64,000 bases of DNA from Rhodospirillales bacterium (GCA_021775095.1 JAJFII010000027.1:1-64000), one strand, 5' to 3'. Positions 35,537 through 44,740 are shown, counted from the first letter of the stretch. Notes: generated by a model not told the origin, from the letters alone. Numbers and translations: made by a program.

Positions 35537-37501
35537 GTGACAGGTCTCATGCCGTCCTCAGGTCTTCGTGACACGTTTCCAAAACTTTTGTTAGACAACG
35601 CCCGTCTGCGTGCCGACAAACCGGCCAACCGGGAAAAGGACTACGGCATCTGGCTGACCTGGTCCTGGTCCCAGATCGCCGAGGAAATTCGCGCCCTGGC
35701 CTGTGGTTTAAAAGACCTGGGCGTCGAACCTGGTGATAAAGTGTGTGTATGTGGTGACAATCGACCGCATTTGTACTGGGCCCTGACGGCCGTTCAGTCC
35801 CTGGGCGGCGTCCCGGTGCCGGTCTATCAGGATTCCGTCGCCGAGGAAATGCAGTATATCTACGATCATGCGGAAGCCAAATATGCAATTGTTGAAAACC
35901 AGGAGCAGGTCGACAAACTGCTCGAAATCAAACACCAGATCCCCAATCTAAAATCAATTGTTTACAACGATTCCCGGGGCATGAGGCATTACGATCAGGG
36001 GTTTTTGCATCTTTATGCCGACGTTCAGGATCGGGGCCGGGCCTATGACGCCGCCTACCCAGATTTTTTCCTGTCCGCCGTTGACCAGGGCCAGGGCAGT
36101 GACACCTGCGCCATGCTGTATACCTCCGGCACCACGGGCCGGCCAAAAGGTGTTATGCTCAGTTTCGACAATTTGCTGATTACCGCCAACAATGGCTGCA
36201 TTCGGGAAGGCCTGAGCGAAGACGAAGAAACCCTGGCCTATTTACCCATGGCCTGGATTGGCGACAATATATTTTCCCATGCCCAGGCTTACTGTGCCGG
36301 TTATTGTGTCAGTTGCCCGGAAAGCAGCGATACGGTGATCGAGGATTTACGGGAAATTGGCCCGACCTATTTTTTCGCCCCGCCACGGATTTACGAGAGC
36401 CTGCTGACCACGGTGATGATCCGAATTGAGGATGCCGCTAAATCGAAACAACGGATGTTTCATTATTTTATGGGCGTCGCCAAACGGGTTGGTATGGACA
36501 TTCTGGACGGTAACCCCGTCGCCTTCGGTGATCGGCTGCTCTATGGAATCGGAAATATTCTGGTTTACAGCCCCCTTAAAAATGTTTTGGGTTTATCCAG
36601 GGTGCGGGTCGGTTACACGGCTGGTGAAGCCATCGGACCTGACATTTTTATATTCTATCGGTCCCTGGGATTAAATCTCAAACAACTCTATGCCTCGACC
36701 GAAGCCAGCGTCTTTATAACCATTCAGCCCGACGGTCAGGTCAATCCGGAATCCGCCGGCACGCCGGCCATTGATGTCGATGTCAAAATCACCGACAACG
36801 GCGAAGTCCTGTTTAAAAGCCCTGGCGTTTTTCAGGCCTATTTTAAAGACGAACAAGCCACCCGCGAAACCAAAACCGCTGACGGTTGGGTGCGGACCGG
36901 TGACGCCGGATATATGGACGGTCAAGGCCATTTGCGGATCATTGATCGCTCCAAGGATGTGGGTAAATTACGCGACGGCACCTTGTTTGCGCCAAAATTC
37001 CTGGAAAACAAACTTAAGTTTTTTCCCCATATTAAAGAAGCCGTCACCTTCGGTCATGACCGGGATTATGTCAGCGCTTTTATCAATATTGATCTGGAAT
37101 CCGTCGGCAACTGGGCGGAACGGCGCAACATTGCCTATTCGGGTTATACGGATCTGGCCGGCCAGGACGCGGTCTATGACCTGATCCAGACCTGTGTCGA
37201 ACAGGTCAACGGGGATTTGGCCGCCGACGAAAAACTGTCCGGCTCGCAAATCAAGCGCTACCTGATATTGCACAAGGAACTGGATGCCGATGACGGCGAA
37301 CTGACGCGAACCCGCAAGTTACGCCGCCAGCCCATCGCCGAACGTTACGCCGAACTGATCGACGCGCTTTATTCCGGCAAAACCCATTGCCCGGTTGAAG
37401 CCCAGGTGACCTACGAAGATGGCCGGACCGATACCATAAACGCTGATGTACAGATCCGCGACGCGATGACCCATGGGGCTTCGGTACGTGCGGCCGAATA
37501 G
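35537..37501 (+). CDS. AMP-forming acyl-CoA ligase (FadD/long-chain type)
   Basis: This 654-residue ligase activates a carboxylic acid with ATP and CoA. The P-loop is AMLYTSGTTGRPKGVML, the A5-like motif is YASTEASVF, and the A7/A8 region is WVRTGDAGYMDGQGHLRIIDRSKD, all typical of the large eukaryotic-like/FadD15 branch. The GTG at 35537 follows CAGGGAG by 9 bases. It is the first gene of a seven-gene set with a branched-chain-type ABC importer and a PaaK-like ligase. The substrate is probably a long or aromatic acid; this cannot be fixed from sequence. Confidence 0.88.
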   Translation: MTGLMPSSGLRDTFPKLLLDNARLRADKPANREKDYGIWLTWSWSQIAEEIRALACGLKDLGVEPGDKVCVCGDNRPHLYWALTAVQSLGGVPVPVYQDSVAEEMQYIYDHAEAKYAIVENQEQVDKLLEIKHQIPNLKSIVYNDSRGMRHYDQGFLHLYADVQDRGRAYDAAYPDFFLSAVDQGQGSDTCAMLYTSGTTGRPKGVMLSFDNLLITANNGCIREGLSEDEETLAYLPMAWIGDNIFSHAQAYCAGYCVSCPESSDTVIEDLREIGPTYFFAPPRIYESLLTTVMIRIEDAAKSKQRMFHYFMGVAKRVGMDILDGNPVAFGDRLLYGIGNILVYSPLKNVLGLSRVRVGYTAGEAIGPDIFIFYRSLGLNLKQLYASTEASVFITIQPDGQVNPESAGTPAIDVDVKITDNGEVLFKSPGVFQAYFKDEQATRETKTADGWVRTGDAGYMDGQGHLRIIDRSKDVGKLRDGTLFAPKFLENKLKFFPHIKEAVTFGHDRDYVSAFINIDLESVGNWAERRNIAYSGYTDLAGQDAVYDLIQTCVEQVNGDLAADEKLSGSQIKRYLILHKELDADDGELTRTRKLRRQPIAERYAELIDALYSGKTHCPVEAQVTYEDGRTDTINADVQIRDAMTHGASVRAAE

Positions 37502-37512
37502 GAAAACAATTT

Positions 37513-38304
37513 ATGTCTGAGCAAAACCGCAGCCCGGATATTCTTCTCAATGTTGAGGGTATCAGTTTGTCCTTTGGCGGCGTCAAAGCCCTAAACAACA
37601 TTTCCTTCGATGTGCGCAAAGGCGAGATCAGAGCGATCATTGGGCCGAACGGTGCCGGTAAAAGTTCCATGCTGAACTGCATAAACGGTTTTTATCACCC
37701 GCAGGAAGGTCAGATCACCTTTAAGGGCGAGACCCGCAAACAGATGCAGCCCCACAAGGCCGCCGAACAGGGCATTGCCCGCACCTTCCAGAACATTGCC
37801 CTGTTTAAGGGCATGTCGACGCTCGACAACATCATGACCGGGCGCAATTTAAAAATGAAAACCAATTTTCTCTGGCAGGCCCTGCACCTGGGCCCGGCCC
37901 GGCGTGAAGAAATGCAACACCGTGAAGCAGCCGAGCGGGTTATTGATTTTCTGGAAATCGAACAGATCCGAAAAACCCCGGTGGGTCGCCTGCCCTACGG
38001 TCTGCAAAAGCGGGTTGAACTGGGGCGCGCCCTCGCGGCGGAACCGGACCTGCTGTTGCTCGATGAACCCATGGCCGGCATGAACCACGAAGAAAAGGAA
38101 GATATGTGCCGTTATATATTGGATGTGAACGATCAGCTCGGCACGACCATTGTGCTGATAGAACACGACATGAGCGTGGTCATGGATATTTCAGACCGTG
38201 TTGTGGTCCTCGATTACGGCAAATTGCTGGCCGACGGCACGCCCGATGTGGTGCGCGCCAACCAAGATGTCATCAACGCCTACCTGGGTGTCACACATGA
38301 ATAG
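37513..38304 (+). CDS. Branched-chain-type ABC transporter ATP-binding protein (LivG-like)
   Basis: This ATPase subunit has 263 residues. Walker A is GPNGAGKSS, the signature region is a diverged LPYGLQKRVELGRAL, Walker B is LLLLDEPMAGMN, and a C-terminal Liv-type tail ends in INAYLGVTHE. Substituting YGLQ for the canonical LSGGQ is common in the LivG subgroup attached to such ligase clusters. It begins 11 bases after the ligase gene and precedes LivH. Confidence 0.9.
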   Translation: MSEQNRSPDILLNVEGISLSFGGVKALNNISFDVRKGEIRAIIGPNGAGKSSMLNCINGFYHPQEGQITFKGETRKQMQPHKAAEQGIARTFQNIALFKGMSTLDNIMTGRNLKMKTNFLWQALHLGPARREEMQHREAAERVIDFLEIEQIRKTPVGRLPYGLQKRVELGRALAAEPDLLLLDEPMAGMNHEEKEDMCRYILDVNDQLGTTIVLIEHDMSVVMDISDRVVVLDYGKLLADGTPDVVRANQDVINAYLGVTHE

Positions 38305-38316
38305 GGTTCGCTAATC

Positions 38317-39252
38317 ATGGAATTTATGGAAAACGTCTTTGTCCTGCCGTTTCTGGACATCGCTGACAGTCCGGTGTTTTTCCTGGAAGTGATCATCAGC
38401 GGGTTGTTGTCGGGTGTCATGTATTCCCTGGTGGCCCTCGGGTTCGTGCTGATCTTCAAAGCCTCCGGCGTATTTAATTTTGCCCAGGGCGCGATGGTTT
38501 TATTTGCCGCCCTGACCCTGGTCGGGCTTATGGAACAGGGCGTTCCGGTAGTCATTGCGATCCTCCTGACCGCCTTGCTTATGGTGGTCCTGGCCATACT
38601 GATCGAACATATGATGCTCCGCCATTTGGTTAATCAGGAAGGCATTATTCTGTTTATGGCGACCATTGGCCTGAACTTCATTCTTGAAGGCGTTGGCCAG
38701 ATTGCCTGGGGGTCGGATGTGAAAAAACTGGATATCGGAATCCCCGACCAGTCCTTCGAATATGCAGGCATGCTGTTTAACACCCTCGATTTATCCGCCG
38801 CCCTGATCGCCGCGATTATGGTCACGACCCTGGCCCTGTTTTTCCAGTATACGGGCACCGGACGGGCCTTGCGCGCCGTCGCCGACGATCATCAGGCGGC
38901 CCTTTCCGTCGGCATCCCGCTTAAATCCATTTGGATTATTGTCTGGTCAGTGGCCGGTCTTGTGGCGCTTGTCGCCGGCATCCTGTGGGGCACCAAGGTG
39001 GGGGTTCAGTTTTCCCTGGTATTGATTGCCCTGAAGGCCCTGCCGGTGCTGATTCTCGGCGGCTTTACGTCGGTCCCGGGGGCAATTATCGGTGGCCTGA
39101 TCATTGGTGTCGGTGAAAAAGTTGTTGAAGTGTATTGGGGGCCGGCCTTTGGCGGTGCCATTGAGGGTTGGTTTGCCTATATGCTGGCCCTGGCCTTTCT
39201 GATGTTCCGTCCGCAGGGCCTGTTTGGCGAAAAAATAATCGAGAGGGTATAA
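38317..39252 (+). CDS. Branched-chain-type ABC transporter permease (LivH-like)
   Basis: This inner-membrane protein of 311 residues has eight or so hydrophobic helices. It has the LivH landmarks ISGLLSGVMYSLVALGFVLIFKASGVFNFAQG near the N-terminus and GFTSVPGAIIGGLIIGVGE in the C-terminal third. The gene starts 12 bases after LivG and ends 7 bases before LivM. Confidence 0.92.
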   Translation: MEFMENVFVLPFLDIADSPVFFLEVIISGLLSGVMYSLVALGFVLIFKASGVFNFAQGAMVLFAALTLVGLMEQGVPVVIAILLTALLMVVLAILIEHMMLRHLVNQEGIILFMATIGLNFILEGVGQIAWGSDVKKLDIGIPDQSFEYAGMLFNTLDLSAALIAAIMVTTLALFFQYTGTGRALRAVADDHQAALSVGIPLKSIWIIVWSVAGLVALVAGILWGTKVGVQFSLVLIALKALPVLILGGFTSVPGAIIGGLIIGVGEKVVEVYWGPAFGGAIEGWFAYMLALAFLMFRPQGLFGEKIIERV

Positions 39253-39259
39253 ATCTACA

Positions 39260-40336
39260 ATGTTTTATCGTGAAGCCGGCCAGTTCAAAAACACCTATCA
39301 TGCCGATCAGGCGATTTTCCCGATCATTCAGGACCGCTGGTTTATGGCTCTTGTATTGCTCGTCGCCTTTGTTGTAATTCCCCTGTGGGCCAATGAATAT
39401 TGGTTTCAGGCGGTTTTGATTCCCCTCTATATATACGCCATCGCCGCGATCGGCCTGAACATCCTCACCGGTTACGCCGGTCAGGTCAGTCTGGGGACCG
39501 GGGCCTTTATGGCCATTGGCGCTTACGCCACCTACAAATTGTGCACGGCGTTCCCGGATCTGAATATCCTGATTGTATTTGTCATCTCCGGGTTTTTTGC
39601 GGCGGGCGTCGGCATTGTTTTTGGGATCCCCAGTTTGCGCATTAAAGGGTTTTACCTGGCCGTCGCCACCCTGGCCGCCCAGTTTTTTATCCTTTGGCTC
39701 TTTAACAAGGTCGGGTGGTTTTACAACAACAACCCGTCCGGCACCATAACCGCGCCGCCGCGCGAACTGTTTGGCATCATGATCACCGGGCCCGAAGCCC
39801 ATGCCTTGACCCGCTATTACGTCAGTCTGGGATTTTTGTCGGTAATGGCTTTGGCTGCCAAAAACCTGGTGCGTGGCCGTGTCGGCCGGTCCTGGATGGC
39901 CATCCGCGATATGGATATTGCCGCCGAAATCATCGGCATAGAACCCTTAAAAACCAAATTGATGGCGTTTGCCATCAGCTCGTTTTATTGCGGTGTTGCC
40001 GGCGCACTTTTTATTTTCTGCTGGCTCGGCAGTGCCGAGACGGAGGCCTTTGATATCTTCCTGTCGTTCCAGATTATGTTTATGATCATTATCGGCGGAT
40101 TGGGCAGTATCATGGGATCGATCATGGGGGCGGCCTTCATCACCCTGCTGCCGATCTTTTTAACCAATGTGCCACCGATGATTGGCATCCCCATTGCCAC
40201 CGACCTGTCGAAGCATATTGAAGAGATTATTTTTGGTGTCTTGATTGTATTTTTCTTGATTGCCGAACCCCATGGACTGGCCCGGTTGTGGCAAATTGCC
40301 AAGGAGAAATTAAGACAATGGCCGTTCCCCTATTGA
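39260..40336 (+). CDS. Branched-chain-type ABC transporter permease (LivM-like)
   Basis: This is the second membrane subunit (358 residues). LivM features include IAAIGLNILTGYAGQVSLG and GLGSIMGSIMGAAF. A long N-terminal segment precedes the first helix. The gene follows LivH by 7 bases, and its product should pair with LivH to form the channel. Confidence 0.92.
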   Translation: MFYREAGQFKNTYHADQAIFPIIQDRWFMALVLLVAFVVIPLWANEYWFQAVLIPLYIYAIAAIGLNILTGYAGQVSLGTGAFMAIGAYATYKLCTAFPDLNILIVFVISGFFAAGVGIVFGIPSLRIKGFYLAVATLAAQFFILWLFNKVGWFYNNNPSGTITAPPRELFGIMITGPEAHALTRYYVSLGFLSVMALAAKNLVRGRVGRSWMAIRDMDIAAEIIGIEPLKTKLMAFAISSFYCGVAGALFIFCWLGSAETEAFDIFLSFQIMFMIIIGGLGSIMGSIMGAAFITLLPIFLTNVPPMIGIPIATDLSKHIEEIIFGVLIVFFLIAEPHGLARLWQIAKEKLRQWPFPY

Positions 40337-40462
40337 CGCCGTGGGGAACAAACACACGATTGACCGTTGCCGGTGAACGGTAGCGTGTTAAGGTCGAAGA
40401 ACCGAAGACAATTCGTTCAGGGTTCGGTAGACCAATTGGGAGAAACCAAAGGGAGAAGACCA

Positions 40463-41770
40463 ATGAAGATACGCAATTTACTTCTCACCGCCGCAGGCAT
40501 GGCCGTCTGTGCAGTGGGAATAATGGAATCGAAGATAGCGGCAGCGGAACAGTTTTTTCCAATGCTCGTATACCGCACCGGCCCCTACGCGCCAAACGGT
40601 ATTCCCGTGGCCAACGGGTTTCGCGACTATTACACCATGATCAACGCCCGTGATGGCGGCATCAACGGGGTTAAGGTGTCGTTCGAGGAATGTGAAACCA
40701 AATACAACACCAAACTGGGTGTGGAATGTTACGAAAAACTCAAGGGCAAAGGGGCCACTTTATTTAACCCCTATTCAACCGGCATTACCTATCAGTTGAT
40801 CCCAAAGGCACGGGTCGACAAAATCCCCATTCTGTCGATGGGCTATGGCCGCACAGCGGCGGCAGATGGACGGGTCTTCCAGTGGACCTTTAATTTTCCG
40901 ACCACCTATTGGTCGCAGGCCTCGACTTTTGTTAAATATGTGGCAACCCAGGAAGGTGGCCTCGATAAACTAAACGGCGTCCATATTGCTCACATTTATC
41001 ACAACTCGGCCTATGGCAAAGAAGCCAACCCGACCTTGGACGCCTTGTCCGAAAAATACGGTTATAAACTCACCAAAATCGCCGTTGACCATCCCGGTCA
41101 GGAACAAAAAGCCGCCTGGCTGCAGGTACGCCGTAAACGACCGGACTGGATTTTCATGTCTGGCTGGGGAGTAATGAACCAGGTCGCCATCAAAGAAGCG
41201 GTCTCCACCGGTTTCCCGATGGATCATTTCGTTGGTAACTGGTGGTCCGGGTCCGAGGCCGACACGGTACCGGCCGGCGACGGCGCCTTTGGTTATAAAT
41301 CCGCAGCCCTGCATGGCACCGGCACCGATTGGCCAGTCATTCAGGATATCATCAAACATGTGTACGGCGGCGACATGGCATTGGCGGCGGAGAACAAAGT
41401 CGGCGAAGTGCTGTACAACCGGGCCGTATTGAACGGCATGTTTGGGATCGAAGCCGTGCGCACGGCGCAAGGCAAATATGGCAACAAACAGATGACCGGA
41501 GAACAGGTGCGCTGGGGATTGGAAAACCTCGATATCAGCAATGCCAAACTCAAGGCCCTGGGTATGGAAGGGTTCACACAACCTTTTAAGGTCTCCTGCA
41601 AGGATCACGAAACCGGTGGCCCGGTCGCCTTCCAGCAATGGACAGGTAAGGGATGGCAGTTTGTGTCCGACTGGATCACGCCGATCACGGAAGTTGTCCG
41701 GCCGATGGTCGAGGAAGCTGCTGCGGCCTACGCCAAAGAAAATAAAATCACCCCCGTTAACTGTGGGTGA
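40463..41770 (+). CDS. Branched-chain-type ABC transporter substrate-binding protein
   Basis: This periplasmic binding protein of 435 residues has a signal peptide (MKIRNLLLTAAGMAVCAVG..., cleavage near KIAAA). The fold is the Peripla_BP_6 (LivJ) type. I choose the ATG at 40463 because GGGAGAAG precedes it; the frame reaches 40367 without a signal peptide. It lies between LivM and the second ATPase gene. Together with the flanking ligases it suggests import of an aromatic or aliphatic acid rather than amino acids. Confidence 0.9.
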   Translation: MKIRNLLLTAAGMAVCAVGIMESKIAAAEQFFPMLVYRTGPYAPNGIPVANGFRDYYTMINARDGGINGVKVSFEECETKYNTKLGVECYEKLKGKGATLFNPYSTGITYQLIPKARVDKIPILSMGYGRTAAADGRVFQWTFNFPTTYWSQASTFVKYVATQEGGLDKLNGVHIAHIYHNSAYGKEANPTLDALSEKYGYKLTKIAVDHPGQEQKAAWLQVRRKRPDWIFMSGWGVMNQVAIKEAVSTGFPMDHFVGNWWSGSEADTVPAGDGAFGYKSAALHGTGTDWPVIQDIIKHVYGGDMALAAENKVGEVLYNRAVLNGMFGIEAVRTAQGKYGNKQMTGEQVRWGLENLDISNAKLKALGMEGFTQPFKVSCKDHETGGPVAFQQWTGKGWQFVSDWITPITEVVRPMVEEAAAAYAKENKITPVNCG

Positions 41771-41779
41771 GGCAGGACC

Positions 41780-42625
41780 ATGACGGCTGAAGCCGTACGT
41801 CAGACGGGGGGGGCTGCCCAGGCGGCAGCCCCCCTTCTTACCGTCAACAATATTGAAGTCATTTATGACCATGTTATTCTGGTCCTGAAGGGGGTGTCGC
41901 TTGCGGTGCCCGACGGCGGCATCGTTGCCCTGTTGGGAGCCAATGGGGCGGGCAAAACAACCACGCTCAAGGCCGTATCCAATTTGTTACGGGCCGAGCG
42001 CGGCGAGGTCACCAAGGGTTCCATTGAAGCCATGGGTGAACGCATCGATTCCCTGTCGTCCAACGAACTGGTCCGCCGCGGTATCATCCAGGTGATGGAG
42101 GGGCGCCATTGTTTTGAGCACCTGACCGTTGAAGAAAACCTGATGACCGGTGCCTATACCCGCCGGGACGGACGGGCGGCCATCGCCCAGTCCTTGGAAA
42201 AGGTCTATCATTATTTCCCCCGCTTGCGGGAACGCCGAACCAGCCAGGCCGGATATACGTCGGGGGGCGAGCAACAAATGACCGCCATTGGCCGGGCGTT
42301 GATGGCCAACCCAAAAATGATTTTATTGGATGAGCCGTCCATGGGACTGGCACCACAACTGGTCGAAGAAATTTTTGAGATTGTCAGCGACTTAAACAAA
42401 CAGGAAAAAGTCAGTTTTCTGTTGGCCGAACAAAATACCATGGTTGCCCTGCGGTATGCCGAGTACGGATATATCCTGGAAAACGGTCGGGTCGTCATGG
42501 ACGGCGATGCGGCGTCGCTGCGCGAGAACGAAGACGTAAAAGAATTTTATTTGGGCCTGGCGTCCGGTGGGCGAAAAAGTTTTCGCGACGTCAAACATTA
42601 TCGTCGCCGCAAACGCTGGCTGTGA
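41780..42625 (+). CDS. Branched-chain-type ABC transporter ATP-binding protein (LivF-like)
   Basis: This second ATPase (281 residues) has Walker A GANGAGKTT, the signature YTSGGEQQMTAIGRAL, and Walker B MILLDEPSMGLAP, typical LivF. An N-terminal Ala/Gly-rich extension and a basic tail (FRDVKHYRRRKRWL) are longer than in textbook LivF. It follows the binding-protein gene by 9 bases and ends 17 bases before the PaaK-like gene. Confidence 0.92.
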   Translation: MTAEAVRQTGGAAQAAAPLLTVNNIEVIYDHVILVLKGVSLAVPDGGIVALLGANGAGKTTTLKAVSNLLRAERGEVTKGSIEAMGERIDSLSSNELVRRGIIQVMEGRHCFEHLTVEENLMTGAYTRRDGRAAIAQSLEKVYHYFPRLRERRTSQAGYTSGGEQQMTAIGRALMANPKMILLDEPSMGLAPQLVEEIFEIVSDLNKQEKVSFLLAEQNTMVALRYAEYGYILENGRVVMDGDAASLRENEDVKEFYLGLASGGRKSFRDVKHYRRRKRWL

Positions 42626-42642
42626 TCAAATGAATAAAACCA

Positions 42643-43905
42643 ATGCCCCCCTTTGAATATTATGACGAGCTGGAAATCCGCCCGCCCGAGGTCCGCGATG
42701 CCGACCTGATGGCCCGACTGGCCGGACAAATTACCAATGCAAAAGAAAACGCACCTTTTTTCGCTAACCTCTTAAAAGACGTCGATGCCCGAGCCATAAC
42801 CGACCGGCGCGCCCTGGCCGACCTGCCGGTCACCCGAAAATCAGATCTGATCGAATTGCAAACCCTGGCAAAACCCTTTGGCGGTTTGACAACCCGGATA
42901 CCGGGCCAGTTGAAACGGATCTTTCAATCGCCTGGCCCGATTTACGACCCGGAGGGTTATGGCGAAGACTGGTGGCGCACGGCCCGGGCCCTGTTTGCCG
43001 CCGGCATCCGAGCCGGTGACATCCTGCACAATACCTTTTCCTATCACCTGACCCCGGCCGGCATTATGATCGAAACCGGGGCGGCGAAACTGGGCTGCGC
43101 CGTGGTCCCGGCCGGGGTCGGCAATACGGAACTCCAGGTCCGGGCCATAGCCGACATTCGCCCGACCGGATATGTCGGCACCCCGTCTTTCCTTAAAATC
43201 ATCCTGGAAAAAGCCGCTGAAATGGGCCAGGACGTGTCGTCCATGTCGAAGGGACTGGTCGGCGGTGAAGCGTTTTTCCCGAACCAGCGCCGGGAACTGG
43301 CCGATCTCAGCGTGGTTTGCACACAGATTTACGCAAGCGCCGATATTGGCAACATCGCTTTCGAATCCGCTTCTCAGGAGGGGCTAATTGTCGATGAAGG
43401 GTTGCTCGTTGAAATCGTCCGCCCGGGCACCGGCGACCCGGTCGAAGCGGGCGAAGTCGGCGAAGTGGTGGTCACCACCTTTGTTCCCGAATACCCGCTC
43501 ATTCGATTTGCCACCGGTGACCTGTCGGCGGTCCTGCCCGGCGTCAGCCCCTGCGGGCGGACCAACATGCGCCTCAAAGGCTGGATGGGACGGGCCGATC
43601 AAACCACCAAAGTCAGGGGCATGTTTGTCCACCCCAAACAGGTCGCCGATGTGGTCGACCGCCACCCGGAAGTGATGAAAGCCCGCCTGCTGGTCGACCA
43701 GCGGGACGGCGCCGACGTCATGACCCTGTCGTGCGAAGTCGCCGACCCGGAGACCACGGCCGGCGGCAAAGACGCCCTGCTCGCCGAAATATCCGCCTCC
43801 ATCCAGGCGGTCTGCAAAGTTCGCGGCGAAGTCGGTTTCGCCGAACCGGGCAGCCTGCCCAACGATGGCAAGGTGATCGACGATATCCGCGAGTTTGAGG
43901 GCTAA
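42643..43905 (+). CDS. PaaK-like (phenylacetate-CoA ligase family) AMP-forming ligase
   Basis: This 420-residue adenylate-forming enzyme is close to phenylacetate-CoA ligase in length and pattern. I see a P-loop variant FQSPGPIYDPEG, the motifs GTPSFLKIILEKA, LVGGEAFFPNQRREL and YASADIGNIAFE, and a C-terminal MRLKGWMGRADQTTKVRGMFVHPKQV. The Gly/Ser-rich loop of classical PaaK (SSGTTG) is not visible, so the nucleotide loop is diverged. It closes the import and activation operon and gives it a second CoA ligase. Confidence 0.85.
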   Translation: MPPFEYYDELEIRPPEVRDADLMARLAGQITNAKENAPFFANLLKDVDARAITDRRALADLPVTRKSDLIELQTLAKPFGGLTTRIPGQLKRIFQSPGPIYDPEGYGEDWWRTARALFAAGIRAGDILHNTFSYHLTPAGIMIETGAAKLGCAVVPAGVGNTELQVRAIADIRPTGYVGTPSFLKIILEKAAEMGQDVSSMSKGLVGGEAFFPNQRRELADLSVVCTQIYASADIGNIAFESASQEGLIVDEGLLVEIVRPGTGDPVEAGEVGEVVVTTFVPEYPLIRFATGDLSAVLPGVSPCGRTNMRLKGWMGRADQTTKVRGMFVHPKQVADVVDRHPEVMKARLLVDQRDGADVMTLSCEVADPETTAGGKDALLAEISASIQAVCKVRGEVGFAEPGSLPNDGKVIDDIREFEG

Positions 43906-43921
43906 GGGGACTTAAGGGCCC

Positions 43922-43936
43922 TGCCTCAATGAGGCA
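43922..43936. promoter_or_regulatory. Short inverted repeat after the PaaK-like gene
   Basis: TGCCTC-AAT-GAGGCA is a perfect 6-bp dyad starting 17 bases after the stop codon. It could be a weak terminator stem (no U-run) or an operator near the sRNA promoter that must lie in 43940-44000. Confidence 0.35.
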
Positions 43937-43998
43937 CAATTGCCCGTAAATGACCTAAAAGTTTGCATAAAGTCGCCATAATTGCCGCCTAGATTCTA

Positions 43999-44108
43999 AT
44001 CATAGACCTCCTCGTCTATATCCAGAGACCCCCCTCTCTGGTCCCCAAATCGGCTTAATATTGCCGACACCTTGCGACCGGATCTAACCATCCGGTCGCA
44101 TTTTTTTT
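43999..44108 (+). ncRNA. Candidate small RNA with C-rich hairpin loops and terminator
   Basis: Four hairpins follow in close order on the plus strand: ATAGAC/GTCTAT (44002-44019) with loop CTCCTC, CCAGAGA/TCTCTGG (44022-44041) with a CCCCCC loop, TCGGC/GCCGA (44050-44067), and the terminator stem at 44074-44099 with eight T residues. Loops that expose CCUCC are complementary to Shine-Dalgarno sequences and are the hallmark of alphaproteobacterial CcsR/alpha-r14-like sRNAs. A TAGATT at 43990-43995 could be a -10 element, putting the start close to 44000; no good -35 is visible. No open frame fits the stretch. The sRNA identity is inferred from structure only. Confidence 0.7.
44074..44108 (+). 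terminator. Rho-independent terminator
   Basis: GCGACCGGAT and ATCCGGTCGC form a perfect 10-bp stem around CTAACC, followed by ATTTTTTTT. It is the 3' end of the sRNA candidate and would also end read-through from the ligase operon. Confidence 0.93.
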
Positions 44109-44109
44109 C

Positions 44110-44416
44110 AGGGAGATTTTGGGACTTCCCGGTAACCACCGTTCAATCCGCCGCCGGTAAATAACGGCGGCACAGTCAACAAGGATACCCCTTGTAAATC
44201 GGCACCACTTCAAAAAAATCCCGATAGTGCGTTGGCCCGGGGTTTATGCCCCGGTTATTTAAAATCGGCGGCCAAACCGGTCGCCCGGAAACTGACGTTT
44301 ATCTGCACGTCGGGAAAAAACCATCCCGACCTTCAGGCGCGAATGGGAGAACGCCGTTTAAACAGGGTTCTCCCATCACCTGGAAATCACCTTATATTAG
44401 GTGCAATTGGCCCCTA
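44110..44416. other. Gene-free, hairpin-rich region
   Basis: No coding frame is convincing. Several stems are visible: GCCGCC/GGCGGC (about 44150-44172), CCGGGG/CCCCGG (about 44238-44255), GTCGGGA/TCCCGAC (about 44309-44330) and GGGAGAAC/GTTCTCCC (about 44344-44376). The last two lie downstream of the small minus-strand gene and could be a structured 3' UTR. An A-run near 44206-44213 could provide a U-tract for a minus-strand terminator. Confidence 0.45.
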
Positions 44417-44587
44417 TTAACGAGTATCGCCTGGGGTTTTGGCATTTTTCTGGACGTTACCAGAAAAGGTTTTTTTAATTTGCGACTTGAGACCCGCAAA
44501 GAGGTTGAAGGCTTCCCGCGCCTGCATTTGACGGCCAATCCGGGCATAATATTCGTGATCAATGTTTGGATCATAGATGGGGTTCAT
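44417..44587 (-). CDS. Small protein, 56 residues, divergent from GcvA-like regulator
   Basis: This short protein starts MNPIYDPNIDHEYYARIGRQ and continues amphipathic and basic (AREAFNLFAGLKSQIKKTF). The ATG at 44587 has an excellent AAGGAG site 6 bases upstream, which makes a real gene likely; the frame could extend to 44620 but lacks a site there. It has no signal peptide or membrane segment. It reminds me of the short alpha-helical RSP_7527/DUF1127-like proteins of alphaproteobacteria, some of which are linked to stress and to sRNA-bearing 3' UTRs; this resemblance is from memory. It is divergent from the LysR gene. Confidence 0.65.
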   Translation of the reverse strand: MNPIYDPNIDHEYYARIGRQMQAREAFNLFAGLKSQIKKTFSGNVQKNAKTPGDTR

Positions 44588-44740
44588 AACTAACTCCTTG
44601 TTTTTCAATGGATAGACCAAACGGTTTTCTGTTTAGAGAATTTGTTTGGCCTTTCGATGGGTTTAATGTAGGTGCTTGATTTGCATCACACAAACGAGTT
44701 AAATTGATGGTTCAGTTAAGTTTTTTTGATGTGAGAAAAA

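Noticed and set aside
39101-39802. 233-codon frame opposite the LivH/LivM genes
   Set aside because: The real permeases have clear helix patterns; this frame gives a Gly/Lys-rich, unfamiliar protein.
44110-44416. Many stems considered as a riboswitch or ribozyme
   Set aside because: No conserved aptamer core is recognisable; the hairpins can be explained as 3' UTR or sRNA-related structure.
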